Of a stretch of DNA of 49,071 nt, positions 27,371 to 35,755 are shown in pieces. Location of the stretch: positions 1 through 49,071 of the forward strand of contig JALHQB010000037.1 of NCBI GenBank assembly GCA_022842185.1. Reading direction: 5' to 3'. This DNA is from Acetobacteraceae bacterium (GTDB taxonomy: Bacteria > Pseudomonadota > Alphaproteobacteria > Acetobacterales > Acetobacteraceae). Every line of letters begins with the position of its first letter. Position 1 is the first letter of the stretch. Made by a program: the position numbers and the translations under genes. The notes below the pieces were generated by a model. The model was given only the letters and a program-made list of their open reading frames with translations. It made no database searches and was not told where the DNA came from.

Positions 27371-28243
27371 TCAGTGCTTCGTCGAGGCATGCGCCTCCAT
27401 CAACGCGACGTTCAGCTCGGCCCCGAGCAGAACGACATAGACGGACACCCAGAACCACATCAGCAGCACCACCACGGCACCCAGCGGCCCGTACATCAGG
27501 TCATAGGTGGCGAAGTTGGACACATACAGCGTGAAGCCGAAGGATGCCGCCGCCCAGATCACCGTGGCGATGATGGCGCCCGGCAAGGTCCAGACCAGCC
27601 CGGGATGCGCCCCGGACGGTCCCAGCCGATACACCACGATCAGCCCGATGAAGACGAACAGCAGCAGCGTGCCCATCGACAGGCCGCGCAGAGTCCAGGC
27701 CTGGGGCGAAGGCAGGCCGAGCAGCGCCGCGACGCCCGGCAGCGCCACCAGTGACGCGATGGCCAGCGTCGCCGCCATCGTCACCCCCAGCGTGATGCCG
27801 ATGGCCAGCGAATGGTAATGAAAGAAGCCGCGCGTCTCCAACGCGTTGTGCGCCATGTTGAGCGCCCCGAGCATGGCCCGCGTGCCGGCCGATGCCGACC
27901 AGATCGCGACGGCGCCGGAGACGATGGCGCCCCAGTTCATCACCGGCCGAGGCTGCGCGACCAGCGCGTGCAGCCGGTCCGCGATCAGGGCGAAGGTGTC
28001 GGGCGGCACCAGTTCACGCAGCACATCCAGCTGCGGTTCGACGGTGGCGCTGTCGAAGGCCAGGCCATAGACCAGCACCAGCAGGAAGATGCCCGGGAAC
28101 AGCGCCAGCATGGCATAGAAGGCGCAGCCCGCGGCGGTCAGGGAAATGCGGTCGGACGCCGCCGCATACATCACCCGCCGGGCGATGGCGATCGCGCCGC
28201 GCCTGCGCGATCCCGGCCGGCGAACTGGCGGCATGACATCCAT
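27371..28243 (-). CDS. YihY/BrkB-family inner membrane protein
   Basis: UPF0761 membrane protein, 290 aa, with six predicted helices: about 33-55, 90-112, 137-165, 178-200, 212-235 and 248-272. The N-terminal SLTAAGCAFYAMLALFPGIF matches the family signature, and ATYDLMYGPLGAVVVLLMWF near the C-terminus is also typical. Once called ribonuclease BN in error; the real function is unknown, possibly transport. Start may instead be the second Met, three residues in; neither has a good ribosome-binding site. Confidence 0.9.
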   Translation of the reverse strand: MDVMPPVRRPGSRRRGAIAIARRVMYAAASDRISLTAAGCAFYAMLALFPGIFLLVLVYGLAFDSATVEPQLDVLRELVPPDTFALIADRLHALVAQPRPVMNWGAIVSGAVAIWSASAGTRAMLGALNMAHNALETRGFFHYHSLAIGITLGVTMAATLAIASLVALPGVAALLGLPSPQAWTLRGLSMGTLLLFVFIGLIVVYRLGPSGAHPGLVWTLPGAIIATVIWAAASFGFTLYVSNFATYDLMYGPLGAVVVLLMWFWVSVYVVLLGAELNVALMEAHASTKH

Positions 28244-28310
28244 GCGCCACTGCTAGAGCAGATCGCGATCCGGTGGAATCACCCAGGACACGGCGACCTG
28301 TCGCGCCGGA

Positions 28311-28619
28311 TCACGGTTCCGCTGTCGTCGCGGCGGCCACCGGCGCATCCTGCCGGGTGGTCGCAGCCCGCAGCTCCAGCGACGTGATCCGTCCATCCTG
28401 GTCGGTGTCCAGTCGCTGGAGCAGGGCGGCGAGCGTGTTGCTCGTGGGTGTCCCCGGCCCTGCCATGTTGGCGGGGCGGTGCTGCAGGTTTTGCAGCGTG
28501 GCGGCGAAATCCTGTCGTCCGCCGGCGGCCTGGAGCCGAGCCGCATCCTGCTGGCTCTGCATGCGGATCGCCCGGATCGCCTGGGGGGCGGTGGGGGTCC
28601 GTTCCGGGATGATCTGCAT
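28311..28619 (-). CDS. Small EF-hand domain protein
   Basis: 102 aa, no signal peptide or transmembrane segment. A complete single EF-hand loop is at 71-82 (DTDQDGRITSLE), with Asp at positions 1, 3 and 5, Gly at 6, Ile at 8 and Glu at 12, so it should bind Ca2+. The rest is Gln/Ala/Arg/Pro-rich. EF-hands normally pair, so dimerisation is likely. It lies 67 bases upstream of the YihY gene on the same strand. Small EF-hand proteins are common in Acetobacteraceae but are usually secreted; this one shows no export signal from the chosen start. Confidence 0.75.
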   Translation of the reverse strand: MQIIPERTPTAPQAIRAIRMQSQQDAARLQAAGGRQDFAATLQNLQHRPANMAGPGTPTSNTLAALLQRLDTDQDGRITSLELRAATTRQDAPVAAATTAEP

Positions 28620-28725
28620 GGCCGCGTACTCCGTGTTGGTCTGCTACCCGTCCTTCTGTCGGGCCACGCCGTCCTGGCGCAGGCAGGACATTGCAGCCGC
28701 CGTGCCAGCGCCGCCGCGGGCGGCG

Positions 28726-29646
28726 TCAATCCAGGCCCGGCTCCAGCCGCGCGAAAGTCAGTTCATGCTTGTTGTTGAAGCCATGGAACACGCAGGCCCC
28801 TGGAATCGCAGCGAATTCCGCTGCCGCATCGTGGTCCGTCTCGCCCTGGAACTTCAGCGTACAGACGATGTTCCGCGCCGCCCCCGCCTCGATCCAGCGT
28901 CGCACCAGGCCGAGCAGGCGGTCCGGGTAGCAGATGATGTCGGAGAACAGCCAATCGACCGGCATTTCCTGCCGGGGTTCCATGCCGAAGGCGCTCTCCT
29001 GCCGGCAGGAAACGCCGGGCATCGTGGCGATGGCCGGGTCGATCGGCGCCTTGTCCACCGCCACCACCTGCGCGCCAAGACGCGCCAGCACCCAGGTCCA
29101 ACCCCCGGGTGATGCGCCGAGGTCCAGGCAGGTCTCGCCCGCCCCGGGATGGCGGCCGAGGCGCGTCAGCGCCTCCCACAGTTTCAGGTATGCGCGCGAT
29201 GGCGGGCCTTCGCGGTCCTCGGCGAAATGGACTTCGCCATTGACGAAGGGGCTGGTCTTGGTCGGGCTGGCCAGCATCCGGTCGGGCGCCAGCAGCGTCC
29301 AGGCGCCGAGATGCCCGGTCGGCGCGGGTTCGGGAAAAACCAGCGGACGGGCCTTCACCGGCGGCAACCGTTCGGCCAGCAGCGCGGATCGGCGATGATG
29401 CAATAGCGGAAAATGCGCCCAGTTGCGTTGCATGGCCCGCAGCGCATCGGCGCCCGCCTTGACCGAGGGCATGGGGATCTCCCGCGGGTCGGTCCAGGTG
29501 TCCAGCGCCCAGGGGGCGGCGACCGGCGCATCGGGCGAAAGAGCCAGCCGTCCGTGCCAGGCATCGATGCGCGCGCCACCGCGGCGCAGATCCTCGGTCA
29601 GGTCGGCCTCGAAACCCTCGGCGGCGAGGTAGGCGGCGCGGATCAT
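28726..29646 (-). CDS. SAM-dependent methyltransferase, RlmM-like (COG2933)
   Basis: 306 aa. C-terminal Rossmann methyltransferase with motif I CLDLGASPGGWTWVLARLGA (about 196-215), then VVAVDKAPIDP; lysines and acidic residues of the FtsJ-type K-D-K-E site are plausible in DWLFSDIICYPDR and CTLKFQGETDHD. The N-terminal half is a THUMP-like RNA-binding region. Related to 23S rRNA C2498 2'-O-methyltransferase RlmM, shorter than the E. coli protein (about 366 aa). It overlaps the stop of the upstream DUF423 gene by 4 bases (ATGA), so the two are translationally coupled. Confidence 0.88.
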   Translation of the reverse strand: MIRAAYLAAEGFEADLTEDLRRGGARIDAWHGRLALSPDAPVAAPWALDTWTDPREIPMPSVKAGADALRAMQRNWAHFPLLHHRRSALLAERLPPVKARPLVFPEPAPTGHLGAWTLLAPDRMLASPTKTSPFVNGEVHFAEDREGPPSRAYLKLWEALTRLGRHPGAGETCLDLGASPGGWTWVLARLGAQVVAVDKAPIDPAIATMPGVSCRQESAFGMEPRQEMPVDWLFSDIICYPDRLLGLVRRWIEAGAARNIVCTLKFQGETDHDAAAEFAAIPGACVFHGFNNKHELTFARLEPGLD

Positions 29647-30005
29647 CGCCGCAGGGCCGCCAGGCCGAGCAACGCCCAGCCAGCCATCAGGGTCATCCCC
29701 CCGGCCGGGGCCACCGGGCCGAGCGCCGGGCGGCCCAGCACCCCCCACCACACCGCGCCGCAGAACAGCACCGTGCCGATCGCGAAGGCCGCCCCGGCCA
29801 GATGCGCGAGGCGGCTGCCGCGTTCGGCCATAAGCCCCGCGGCGATGAGCGCGAAGGCGTGCCAGCCCTGGATCATCAGCGCGTTGTCCACCGCCCGGCG
29901 TGGCCCCGCGGCGAAGCCGGCGGGCGCGCCATGGGCGGCCCAGGCCGCGAGGGCCACGGCGGCGAGGCCCGTCAGGGCGCCTAGGAACAGCCAGAGACGA
30001 TTCAT
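29643..30005 (-). CDS. DUF423 (YgdD-type) small membrane protein
   Basis: 120 aa with four hydrophobic helices. LFLGALTGLAAVALAAWAAHG at the N-terminus, WHAFALIAAGL in the middle and GPVAPAGGMTLMAGWALLGL at the end fit the family. Function unknown. Start placed at the Met before NRLWLF; an in-frame ATG 18 bases earlier is possible. Neither has a Shine-Dalgarno. It overlaps the methyltransferase gene. The 156 bases upstream to the next gene hold nothing recognisable. Confidence 0.88.
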   Translation of the reverse strand: MNRLWLFLGALTGLAAVALAAWAAHGAPAGFAAGPRRAVDNALMIQGWHAFALIAAGLMAERGSRLAHLAGAAFAIGTVLFCGAVWWGVLGRPALGPVAPAGGMTLMAGWALLGLAALRR

Positions 30006-30161
30006 GGGTGGGACATAGACCATTGGACCCGAAAAACGAGCCCTCGGCGTGGCGGGCGACCATCAGGGCGCGCGGCCTGGCGGCCCTCGGAGCATTCTGC
30101 AGGTTCGGCTTGATCGAGTATCGTCACGCACCCCGCCGATGCCAGTCCGGCGCGGTCGACT

Positions 30162-30455
30162 CTACGCCCGGCTGAACAGGCGCCGGATGCGGTCGGCCGC
30201 TCCCGCCATGCGACGGCCCAACGAAGCCTCCATCGCCTCGACCCGGCCGACATGCTGGGGCCAGCGGCCCGCCACCCAGCCCCACCGCCGCGCCGCCCAG
30301 ATATGCTGGTCGCGCAGCACAAAGACGCCCAGCACCAGGAACAGGAATCCCTGCAGAAAAGGCAGGACGCAGCCGAGCACGCCGAGGACGAGCAGCGACC
30401 AGCCCGTCGCTTTGCGGGAGACCGAGGGACGCAGGATGATCATGGCGGCGCACAT
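30162..30455 (-). CDS. Small two-helix membrane protein (PGPGW-like)
   Basis: About 97 aa. A hydrophobic hairpin GWSLLVLGVLGCVLPFLQGF then LFLVLGVFVL forms two helices, followed by a basic tail (RRWGWVAGRWPQHVGR). The spacing resembles the PGPGW family of short putative membrane proteins, with PFLQG where that family has PGPG, so the name is tentative. The start is uncertain: ATG at 30455 is used; ATG at 30443 is directly before the helices and a TTG at 30479 is also open. It is followed upstream by the full repeat copy 3. Confidence 0.7.
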   Translation of the reverse strand: MCAAMIILRPSVSRKATGWSLLVLGVLGCVLPFLQGFLFLVLGVFVLRDQHIWAARRWGWVAGRWPQHVGRVEAMEASLGRRMAGAADRIRRLFSRA

Positions 30456-30517
30456 GGCCCGCGTCTTCGCCAGGTGCAACCGGGGCGCGGCTGGGGTTTG
30501 CGGGGAGGCGGTGTCTC

Positions 30518-30741
30518 GGAGAGGGGCGTCGCCCCTCTCCGAACCTCACCCCACCAAAGGCTTAAGGCCTTTGGAAACCTCCACTTTGGTGCTGAACGCC
30601 GGGGGGCGGTACCAACACAAATGCTCCATTCTCGGTACTGGGCCGGGCAGGGACCGCCTTGCATGACAAACGCCAAAATCCCGCGGTCCAGGGACCCGTC
30701 GGTCCCTGGCGGAGTGGTTTGGAGGGGCAGCGCCCCTCCAA
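30518..30741 (-). repeat. Full palindromic repeat B-linker-A (copy 3)
   Basis: Minus-oriented full element: B1 at 30719-30741, B2 at about 30688-30709 (arms CCAGGGACC and GGTCCCTGG, loop GACG), an unusually long linker of about 100 bases, A1 at 30554-30574, A2 at 30518-30540 with perfect 10-bp arms. It begins 109 bases after the lpdA stop and has the same orientation as lpdA. The rest of the 395-base gene-free stretch (30456-30850) holds no ORF or other signal that I can support. Confidence 0.9.
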
Positions 30742-30850
30742 TTCGATACCTCACCGTACACGCACCGCAATGCCGGCATAGCGCCCCTCCCGGTGCGACG
30801 GCTCGGCGCAGGGCGTGACCAGCCGCCTCGGGCAAGGCGGCCGGCACACT

Positions 30851-32242
30851 TCAGATGTGCACGGCCTTGTCCCAGGCGGCGAGCGCGGCTTCCTTCACTG
30901 CCTCATTCAACGAGGGATGCGCGTGGCTGGTCCGCGCCACATCCTCGGCGCTCGCCCCGAATTCGATCGCCAGCGCGATCTCGGCGATCAGCGTGCCCGC
31001 ATCCGGCCCGATGATATGCGCGCCGAGCACCTTGTCCGTCGCTTTGTCGGCCAGGATCTTCACGAAGCCGTCCGTCGCGCCCATCGCCCGCGCGCGGCCA
31101 TTCGCCGTGAAGGGGAATTTGCCGACCTTGTAGGCGGTGCCTGCGGCCTTCAGCGCCTCCTCGGTGGCGCCCACGGCGGCGACTTCCGGCCATGTGTACA
31201 CCACGCCGGGGATGGCATCGTAGTTGATGTGCGGCTTCTGCCCGACCAGCATCTCCGCCAGCGCGTAGCCTTCATCCTCGGCCTTGTGGGCCAGCATCGC
31301 GCCGGTGATGGCATCGCCGATCGCGTAGATGCCGGGGATGTTGGTGGCGAACTGCGCGTCGGTCTTGACCCTGCCGCGTTCGTCCAGCGCCACGCCCACG
31401 GCATCGAGGCCGAGTGCCGTGACATAGGGCCGCCGGCCGATCGCCAGCAGCACGACATCGGCGCGCAGTTCCTCGGCATCGCCGCCGGCCGCGGGTTCGA
31501 CCTTCAGCGTCACGCCGGTGGCATCGGCCACCGCGCTGGTGACCTTCGACTTCAGGCGGAACTTGAAGCCCTGCTTGGTCAGAAGCCGTTCGAACTGCTT
31601 ACGGATCTCACCATCCATGCCGGGCAGGATGCCATCGAGGTATTCGATCACCGTCACCTCGGCGCCCAGGCGGCGCCAGACGGAACCCAGTTCCAGCCCG
31701 ATCACCCCGGCGCCGATCACCACCATGGTCTTCGGCACTTCGGCCAAATCCAGCCCGCCGGTGGAGGTGACGATGCGCGTCTCATCGACCTCCACACCCT
31801 TCAGCGGGGTGGATTCCGATCCGGTGGCAATCACGATGTGCTTGGCGGCATAGTCGGTGCCGGCCACATTCACGGTGCCCGGCGCGGTGATCTTCCCTTC
31901 GCCCTTCAGCCAGGTGACCTTGTTCTTCTTGAACAGGAACTCGACGCCCTTGACGTTGGCGCCGACGACCTCGCCCTTGCGCGCCTGCATCTTCGCCAGG
32001 TCCAGCCCGACCTGGCCGACGATGATGCCCTGTTCGGCCAGATGGTGCGACGTCTCCTCGAACACTTCCGAGGAATGCAGCAGCGCCTTGGACGGGATGC
32101 AGCCGATGTTCAGGCAGGTGCCGCCCAGCGTCTCCCGCTTCTCGACACAGGCGACCTTGAGGCCCAGCTGCGCGGCGCGGATGGCGCAGACATAGCCGCC
32201 GGGGCCGGCGCCGATCACGATGACATCGAAGGTTTCGGACAT
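30851..32242 (-). CDS. lpdA: Dihydrolipoyl dehydrogenase (E3)
   Basis: FAD/NAD disulfide oxidoreductase that reoxidises dihydrolipoamide in 2-oxoacid dehydrogenase or glycine cleavage complexes, 463 aa. FAD-binding [18 protein letters not shown] at 10-27, redox-active disulfide C43/C48 ([16 protein letters not shown]), NAD-binding [16 protein letters not shown] and C-terminal [13 protein letters not shown] with the catalytic His-Glu pair are all present. No E1 or E2 gene is adjacent, so it is a stand-alone copy. The 168 bases to the divergent Bug gene should hold both promoters, but I could not define -10 or -35 boxes. Confidence 0.97.
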   Translation of the reverse strand: MSETFDVIVIGAGPGGYVCAIRAAQLGLKVACVEKRETLGGTCLNIGCIPSKALLHSSEVFEETSHHLAEQGIIVGQVGLDLAKMQARKGEVVGANVKGVEFLFKKNKVTWLKGEGKITAPGTVNVAGTDYAAKHIVIATGSESTPLKGVEVDETRIVTSTGGLDLAEVPKTMVVIGAGVIGLELGSVWRRLGAEVTVIEYLDGILPGMDGEIRKQFERLLTKQGFKFRLKSKVTSAVADATGVTLKVEPAAGGDAEELRADVVLLAIGRRPYVTALGLDAVGVALDERGRVKTDAQFATNIPGIYAIGDAITGAMLAHKAEDEGYALAEMLVGQKPHINYDAIPGVVYTWPEVAAVGATEEALKAAGTAYKVGKFPFTANGRARAMGATDGFVKILADKATDKVLGAHIIGPDAGTLIAEIALAIEFGASAEDVARTSHAHPSLNEAVKEAALAAWDKAVHI

Positions 32243-32410
32243 GAATCGGTGGTCCTGCGCTCGGGTTCTGGAATGGCGGGCGGAAACTGCCCCTGCTGCG
32301 ATGCGGGATCAAGGCTTGCGAAACCACTGGGAACGGCGCCGGGCCTTGCCTATCCTCTGCGTCATATGGGCAGGCACCGCCAGATCTGCCGCCCGGAGGA
32401 GGAATGTTCG

Positions 32411-33409
32411 ATGACTGACCGGAACCCCCGTGGCCCGAACGCCACGCGTCGCCTTCTGATCCTTTCGGGTGCGGCAGCGCTTGCCACGCCGGGCATCGCC
32501 CGCGCCCAGCCCCGCTACCCCGACCGGCCGATCCAGCTTGTCGTGCCCTGGCCGGCCGGCGGCTCGGCCGATGTCCAGCTGCGCTCGATCGCCGATATCG
32601 CCACCCGCACCCTGGGCCAGCCGGTCGTGATCCAGAACCGGCCGGGTGCCGGGGGGACCCTCGGGCCGATGCAGGTGGCGCAGCAGGGCCGCCCGGATGG
32701 CTACATGCTGACCCAGATGCATCTTTCGGTGCTGCGCCGGCCATGGATGATGCGCACTCCGCAATGGGACCCGGTGGCCGATTTCACCCACATCATCGGC
32801 ATGACGGGCTGGCTGTTCGGCTGCGCCGTCAAGGCCGACAGCCCGTTCCAGACCTGGCAGCAGATGATCGCTTATGCCCGCGCCAACCCGGGCAAGCTGA
32901 ACTTCACGACCTCGGGCATCGGCACGACCAACCACCTGGCGATGGAGAGCATCCAGGAAAAGGAACGCGTGCAGCTCACCCACGTTCCCTTCCGAGGTTC
33001 GAACGAGGCGGTGACGGCCGTGCTCGGCGGGCAGGTGGAGATGGTCTGCGACAGCTCCACCTGGGCACCCTTCGTCGAGAACGGGCAGATGCGCGCCCTG
33101 TCGGTCTGGACCGCCGAGCGCGTGCGCCGCTTCCCCACCGTGCCCACGCTCGTCGAACTCGGCTACGACCTGACGGTCACCTCGCCCTATGGCGTGTCCG
33201 GCCCGAAGGGCATGGATGAAGGCGTGGTGCGCGTGCTCCACGACGTGATGAAGGACGCGCTGATGACGCCGGAGAACACCGACGTCCGATCCCGCTTCGA
33301 CATGCCGCTGGTCTATCAGGACACCCAGACCTACCGCGCCTTCATCGCCGAGCGTGTCGAATACGAGAAGGCCATGGTGCGCCGCCTGAACCTGTCCCTC
33401 GACGGCTGA
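32411..33409 (+). CDS. Bug/TctC-family periplasmic solute-binding protein
   Basis: Substrate-binding protein of tripartite tricarboxylate transport type, 332 aa. The N-terminal signal is Tat-like (ATRRLLILSGAAAL, cleavage near ARA-Q). Family marks: YPDRPIQLVVPWPAGGSADV, VIQNRPGAGGTLG, QQGRPDGYM, PGKLNFTTSGIGTTNHLAME and TSPYGVSGPKGM. No TctA or TctB membrane subunits are nearby, as is usual for the expanded orphan Bug proteins of Burkholderiales and Acetobacteraceae. A strong GGAGGAGG site sits upstream of the ATG. A paralogue follows after 11 bases. Ligand unknown, typically a small carboxylate. Confidence 0.93.
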   Translation: MTDRNPRGPNATRRLLILSGAAALATPGIARAQPRYPDRPIQLVVPWPAGGSADVQLRSIADIATRTLGQPVVIQNRPGAGGTLGPMQVAQQGRPDGYMLTQMHLSVLRRPWMMRTPQWDPVADFTHIIGMTGWLFGCAVKADSPFQTWQQMIAYARANPGKLNFTTSGIGTTNHLAMESIQEKERVQLTHVPFRGSNEAVTAVLGGQVEMVCDSSTWAPFVENGQMRALSVWTAERVRRFPTVPTLVELGYDLTVTSPYGVSGPKGMDEGVVRVLHDVMKDALMTPENTDVRSRFDMPLVYQDTQTYRAFIAERVEYEKAMVRRLNLSLDG

Positions 33410-33420
33410 GGGCGGGCACC

Positions 33421-34386
33421 ATGATCGCGCGACGCATCCTCCTCGCCGGGGCGGCGCTGCCGCTGCTGGCGCGGCCTTCGCTCGGCCAGGGGCGGTTTCC
33501 CAACCGCCCCGTGCGCTTCCTGATCCCCTGGGCGCCGGGCGGCACGCTCGATGGCTTCATGCGGTTGCAGGCCGAGATATTCCAGCAGGAATTCGGCCAG
33601 CCGCTGATCATCGAGAACCGCCCCGGCGCGCGCGGCACGCTGGCCGCGATCCAGCTCACGTCGCAGGCGCGGCCGGACGGCTACACCATCGCGCATCACC
33701 ATCTTTCGGTGCTGCGCCACCCTTTCCTCACGCGGCGCCCGACCTGGGACCCGGTGAACGACTTCACCTACATCATGCAGCAATCGGGCTTCGTCTTCGG
33801 CCATGTGGTGCGTCCGGATTCAGGGTGGAATTCGCTGGCCGACCTGTGGGCGGCGGCGCGTGCCAAGCCCGGTGAACTGACCTACGGCACCTCGGGCATC
33901 GCCACCTCCAACCACCTCGCGCAGGAAGAATTATGCGAGCGGGAGAATGCGCCGATGCTGCACATCCCGTTCCGCGGGACCAGCGAGAACATCACCGCGC
34001 TGCTGGGCAAGCAGATCGATTGCATCGCCAATTCAAACGCCTGGCAGCCGGCCGTCGAAGCCGGGCAGTTGAAGCTGCTGGCGGTCTGGACGCGCACCAG
34101 GCTGCGATCCTTCCCCGATACGCCGACGCTGCTCGACCTCGGCTACGGCATGTCGGTCACCTCCCCCTACGGCATCGCCGGGCCGAAGGGGATGGACCCG
34201 GAGGTGACGGAGTTCCTGCACCAGGCGTTCCACAAGATGCAGATGAGCACACCGATGCAGGCCTATATGGCGCGTAACGACATGCCCGACGAATACCTCG
34301 GGCCGGCGGCCTATACCGCCTTCGCACGCGAACGCGCGGTCTATGAGGATCGGATGGTGAAGCGGCTGAACCTCAGCATCGACTGA
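33421..34386 (+). CDS. Bug/TctC-family periplasmic solute-binding protein (tandem paralogue)
   Basis: 321 aa, clearly a tandem duplicate of the preceding gene: shared FPNRPVRFLIPWAPGG, IIENRPGARGTLA, ARPDGYTIAHHHLSVLRHP, LTYGTSGIATSNHLAQEE and TSPYGIAGPKGM. Signal peptide about residues 1-23 with twin Arg (ARRILLAG). The gene starts 11 bases after its partner, so both are made from one mRNA. Ligand-loop residues differ between the copies, which suggests divergence in substrate. A full repeat (copy 4) begins 84 bases after the stop. Confidence 0.93.
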   Translation: MIARRILLAGAALPLLARPSLGQGRFPNRPVRFLIPWAPGGTLDGFMRLQAEIFQQEFGQPLIIENRPGARGTLAAIQLTSQARPDGYTIAHHHLSVLRHPFLTRRPTWDPVNDFTYIMQQSGFVFGHVVRPDSGWNSLADLWAAARAKPGELTYGTSGIATSNHLAQEELCERENAPMLHIPFRGTSENITALLGKQIDCIANSNAWQPAVEAGQLKLLAVWTRTRLRSFPDTPTLLDLGYGMSVTSPYGIAGPKGMDPEVTEFLHQAFHKMQMSTPMQAYMARNDMPDEYLGPAAYTAFARERAVYEDRMVKRLNLSID

Positions 34387-34470
34387 GGGTTGTTGGCGTG
34401 CGGATTGAAGAAGCGCGGCACCGGATTTGCGTGGCACCATGCAGTATGGGCGACGCCATAGGTTCGAAGA

Positions 34471-34635
34471 TTGGAGGGGCGCTGCCCCTCCAAACCACCC
34501 CGCCAGGGACCAACGGGTCCCTGGACCGCGGAATCTTGGCGTTGGTCACGCAGGGCGTTCAGCACCGAGTCGAGGTTTCCAAAGGCCTTAAGCGTTTGGT
34601 GGGGTGAGGTTTGGAGAGGGGCAAAGCCCCTTCCG
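34471..34635 (+). repeat. Full palindromic repeat B-linker-A (copy 4)
   Basis: Plus-oriented. B1 at 34471-34493 (arms TTGGAGGGGC and GCCCCTCCAA), B2 at 34503-34524, short linker of about 50 bases, A1 at 34579-34599 with one mismatch, A2 at about 34613-34635 with degraded right arm. It lies downstream of, and in the same orientation as, the tandem Bug genes, and ends 37 bases before the 3' end of the convergent CBS-BON gene. Confidence 0.9.
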
Positions 34636-34671
34636 AGGCACCTCCCGCGCCCCCGCTCCGTCACACGCCCC

Positions 34672-35364
34672 TCAGGGCGCCCCGATCATGATCGCCGGCA
34701 TGGTGGCGGTGTCGAACACCACCTGCTTCACGCCTGTCACGCCTTCGGCGAGCACGCGAAGGGCGGTCGCCTCCTTCGCGCCCAGGAAGCCGTGGAACGT
34801 CACCACGCCGTCCTTCACGGCGGGAAAGACAAATCGCGTGCTGACCCAGGGTTCCGCCGCCATGCGGGAGAAGAGATCACGCCGGATGCGCGGGTCAGAT
34901 GCCTCCCCGTCCGTATCCGAGGACACCGGCGCCATCACCGCGCGCAGCAGGTCGGCGCGCGAGACGACGCCGACCAGTTGCTTGCCACGCAGCACCGGCA
35001 CGCGGCGGATGCGCTTGCGTTCGAGGATCTGCGCCACTTCCTCGACCGTCGTCTCCTCATCCACCGTCGCCAGGTCGGTGCTCATCACGTCGCGCACGCG
35101 GCGGCCATGGGCGCGGGCATAAGCCATGGCCTGGTCGGGATGGCCGCCGAGCAAGGCGGCGAAAAACGAGGCGGGCTTGTCCTCCTTGGCCGACAGGCGG
35201 CGCATCAGGTCGCCATCCGTCACCACCCCGACCAGCACCCCGGCATCATCGATCACCGGCAATCCGGAAATGCCGCGTTCCGCCATCAGGGCAGCCACGG
35301 CTTCAAGCGGCGTCTCGGGCGGAACCGTCACGGGGTCGGCGGTCATGATCTCGCGTGCGCGCAT
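34672..35364 (-). CDS. CBS-pair plus BON domain protein
   Basis: 230 aa, cytoplasmic. CBS1 residues 1-58 (IMTADPVTVPPETPLEAVA), CBS2 88-145 (DVMSTDLATVDEETTVEEVA), BON about 158-222 (RDLFSRMAAEPWVS, then VVTFHGFLGAKEATALRVLA). CBS pairs bind adenosyl ligands and BON domains bind lipid or act as dimer modules; the combination is known in stress and hypoxia-induced proteins. The ATG at 35364 follows GGAGGA. A perfect FNR-type box lies 56-69 bases upstream of the start, which predicts oxygen-responsive expression. Confidence 0.92.
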   Translation of the reverse strand: MRAREIMTADPVTVPPETPLEAVAALMAERGISGLPVIDDAGVLVGVVTDGDLMRRLSAKEDKPASFFAALLGGHPDQAMAYARAHGRRVRDVMSTDLATVDEETTVEEVAQILERKRIRRVPVLRGKQLVGVVSRADLLRAVMAPVSSDTDGEASDPRIRRDLFSRMAAEPWVSTRFVFPAVKDGVVTFHGFLGAKEATALRVLAEGVTGVKQVVFDTATMPAIMIGAP

Positions 35365-35419
35365 GGCTTTTCCTCCGCTTTCGTGGCGGCAGGGTGGCGC
35401 GCAACAGGGCGGCGGCACT

Positions 35420-35433
35420 TTGATGCGAATCAA
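35420..35433. promoter_or_regulatory. FNR/FixK-type binding site upstream of CBS-BON gene
   Basis: TTGAT, four bases (GCGA), ATCAA: a perfect match to the CRP/FNR-family consensus TTGATnnnnATCAA. Its centre is about 62 bases before the ATG, so an activator bound near -41.5 would give a leader of about 20 bases carrying the GGAGGA site. No fnr/fixK gene is in the window. Confidence 0.7.
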
Positions 35434-35460
35434 GCGCGGCGCGCAAAGCCGCGACGTTCA

Positions 35461-35487
35461 CGCTATTCAAAACTGAATGATTTAGCG
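35461..35487. promoter_or_regulatory. AT-rich dyad upstream of the FNR-type box
   Basis: ATTCA, four bases, TGAAT (35465-35478), flanked by CGCTA at 35461-35465 and TAGCG at 35483-35487, which extend the dyad with a 4-base asymmetry. It is conspicuous because the surroundings are strongly GC-rich. It may be a second regulator site or the terminator of something lost. The gene-free stretch 35365-35755 holds this dyad, the FNR-type box and repeat copy 5; I see no gene in it. Confidence 0.3.
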
Positions 35488-35604
35488 TCCGTCACCGGCC
35501 CCGCTTCACACGACAGAGAGCCGTGCAGGGGAGCGAGCCGCGGTCGAGCGTTCCCATTTTTCGGGCGCGATGATGGCATGTTGGTCGTTGGACCAGCCTC
35601 CGAG

Positions 35605-35727
35605 GCCAGCACCAAAGTTGACGTTTCCAAAGGCCTCAAGCCTTTGGTGGGGTGAGGTTCGGAGAGGGGCGACGCCCCTCTCCGAGATACCCGGCGAAGA
35701 CATATCGGCGCCTATGGGGCGGCGCGC
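35605..35727 (+). repeat. Palindromic repeat, A-half plus degenerate tail (copy 5)
   Basis: Linker end (CCAGCACCAAAGTTGACG), A1 at 35627-35647 with loop CTCAA, A2 at 35661-35683 with perfect 10-bp arms and loop GAC, then a degenerate tail (ACATA near 35701, GGGCGGCGC near 35716) related to the tails of copies 7 and 8. No B half. It is antisense to the 3' flank of the OmpA-family gene, which ends 28 bases away. Confidence 0.8.
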
Positions 35728-35755
35728 CTCAACGCGGCGGAACCGGTGCGCCCGG

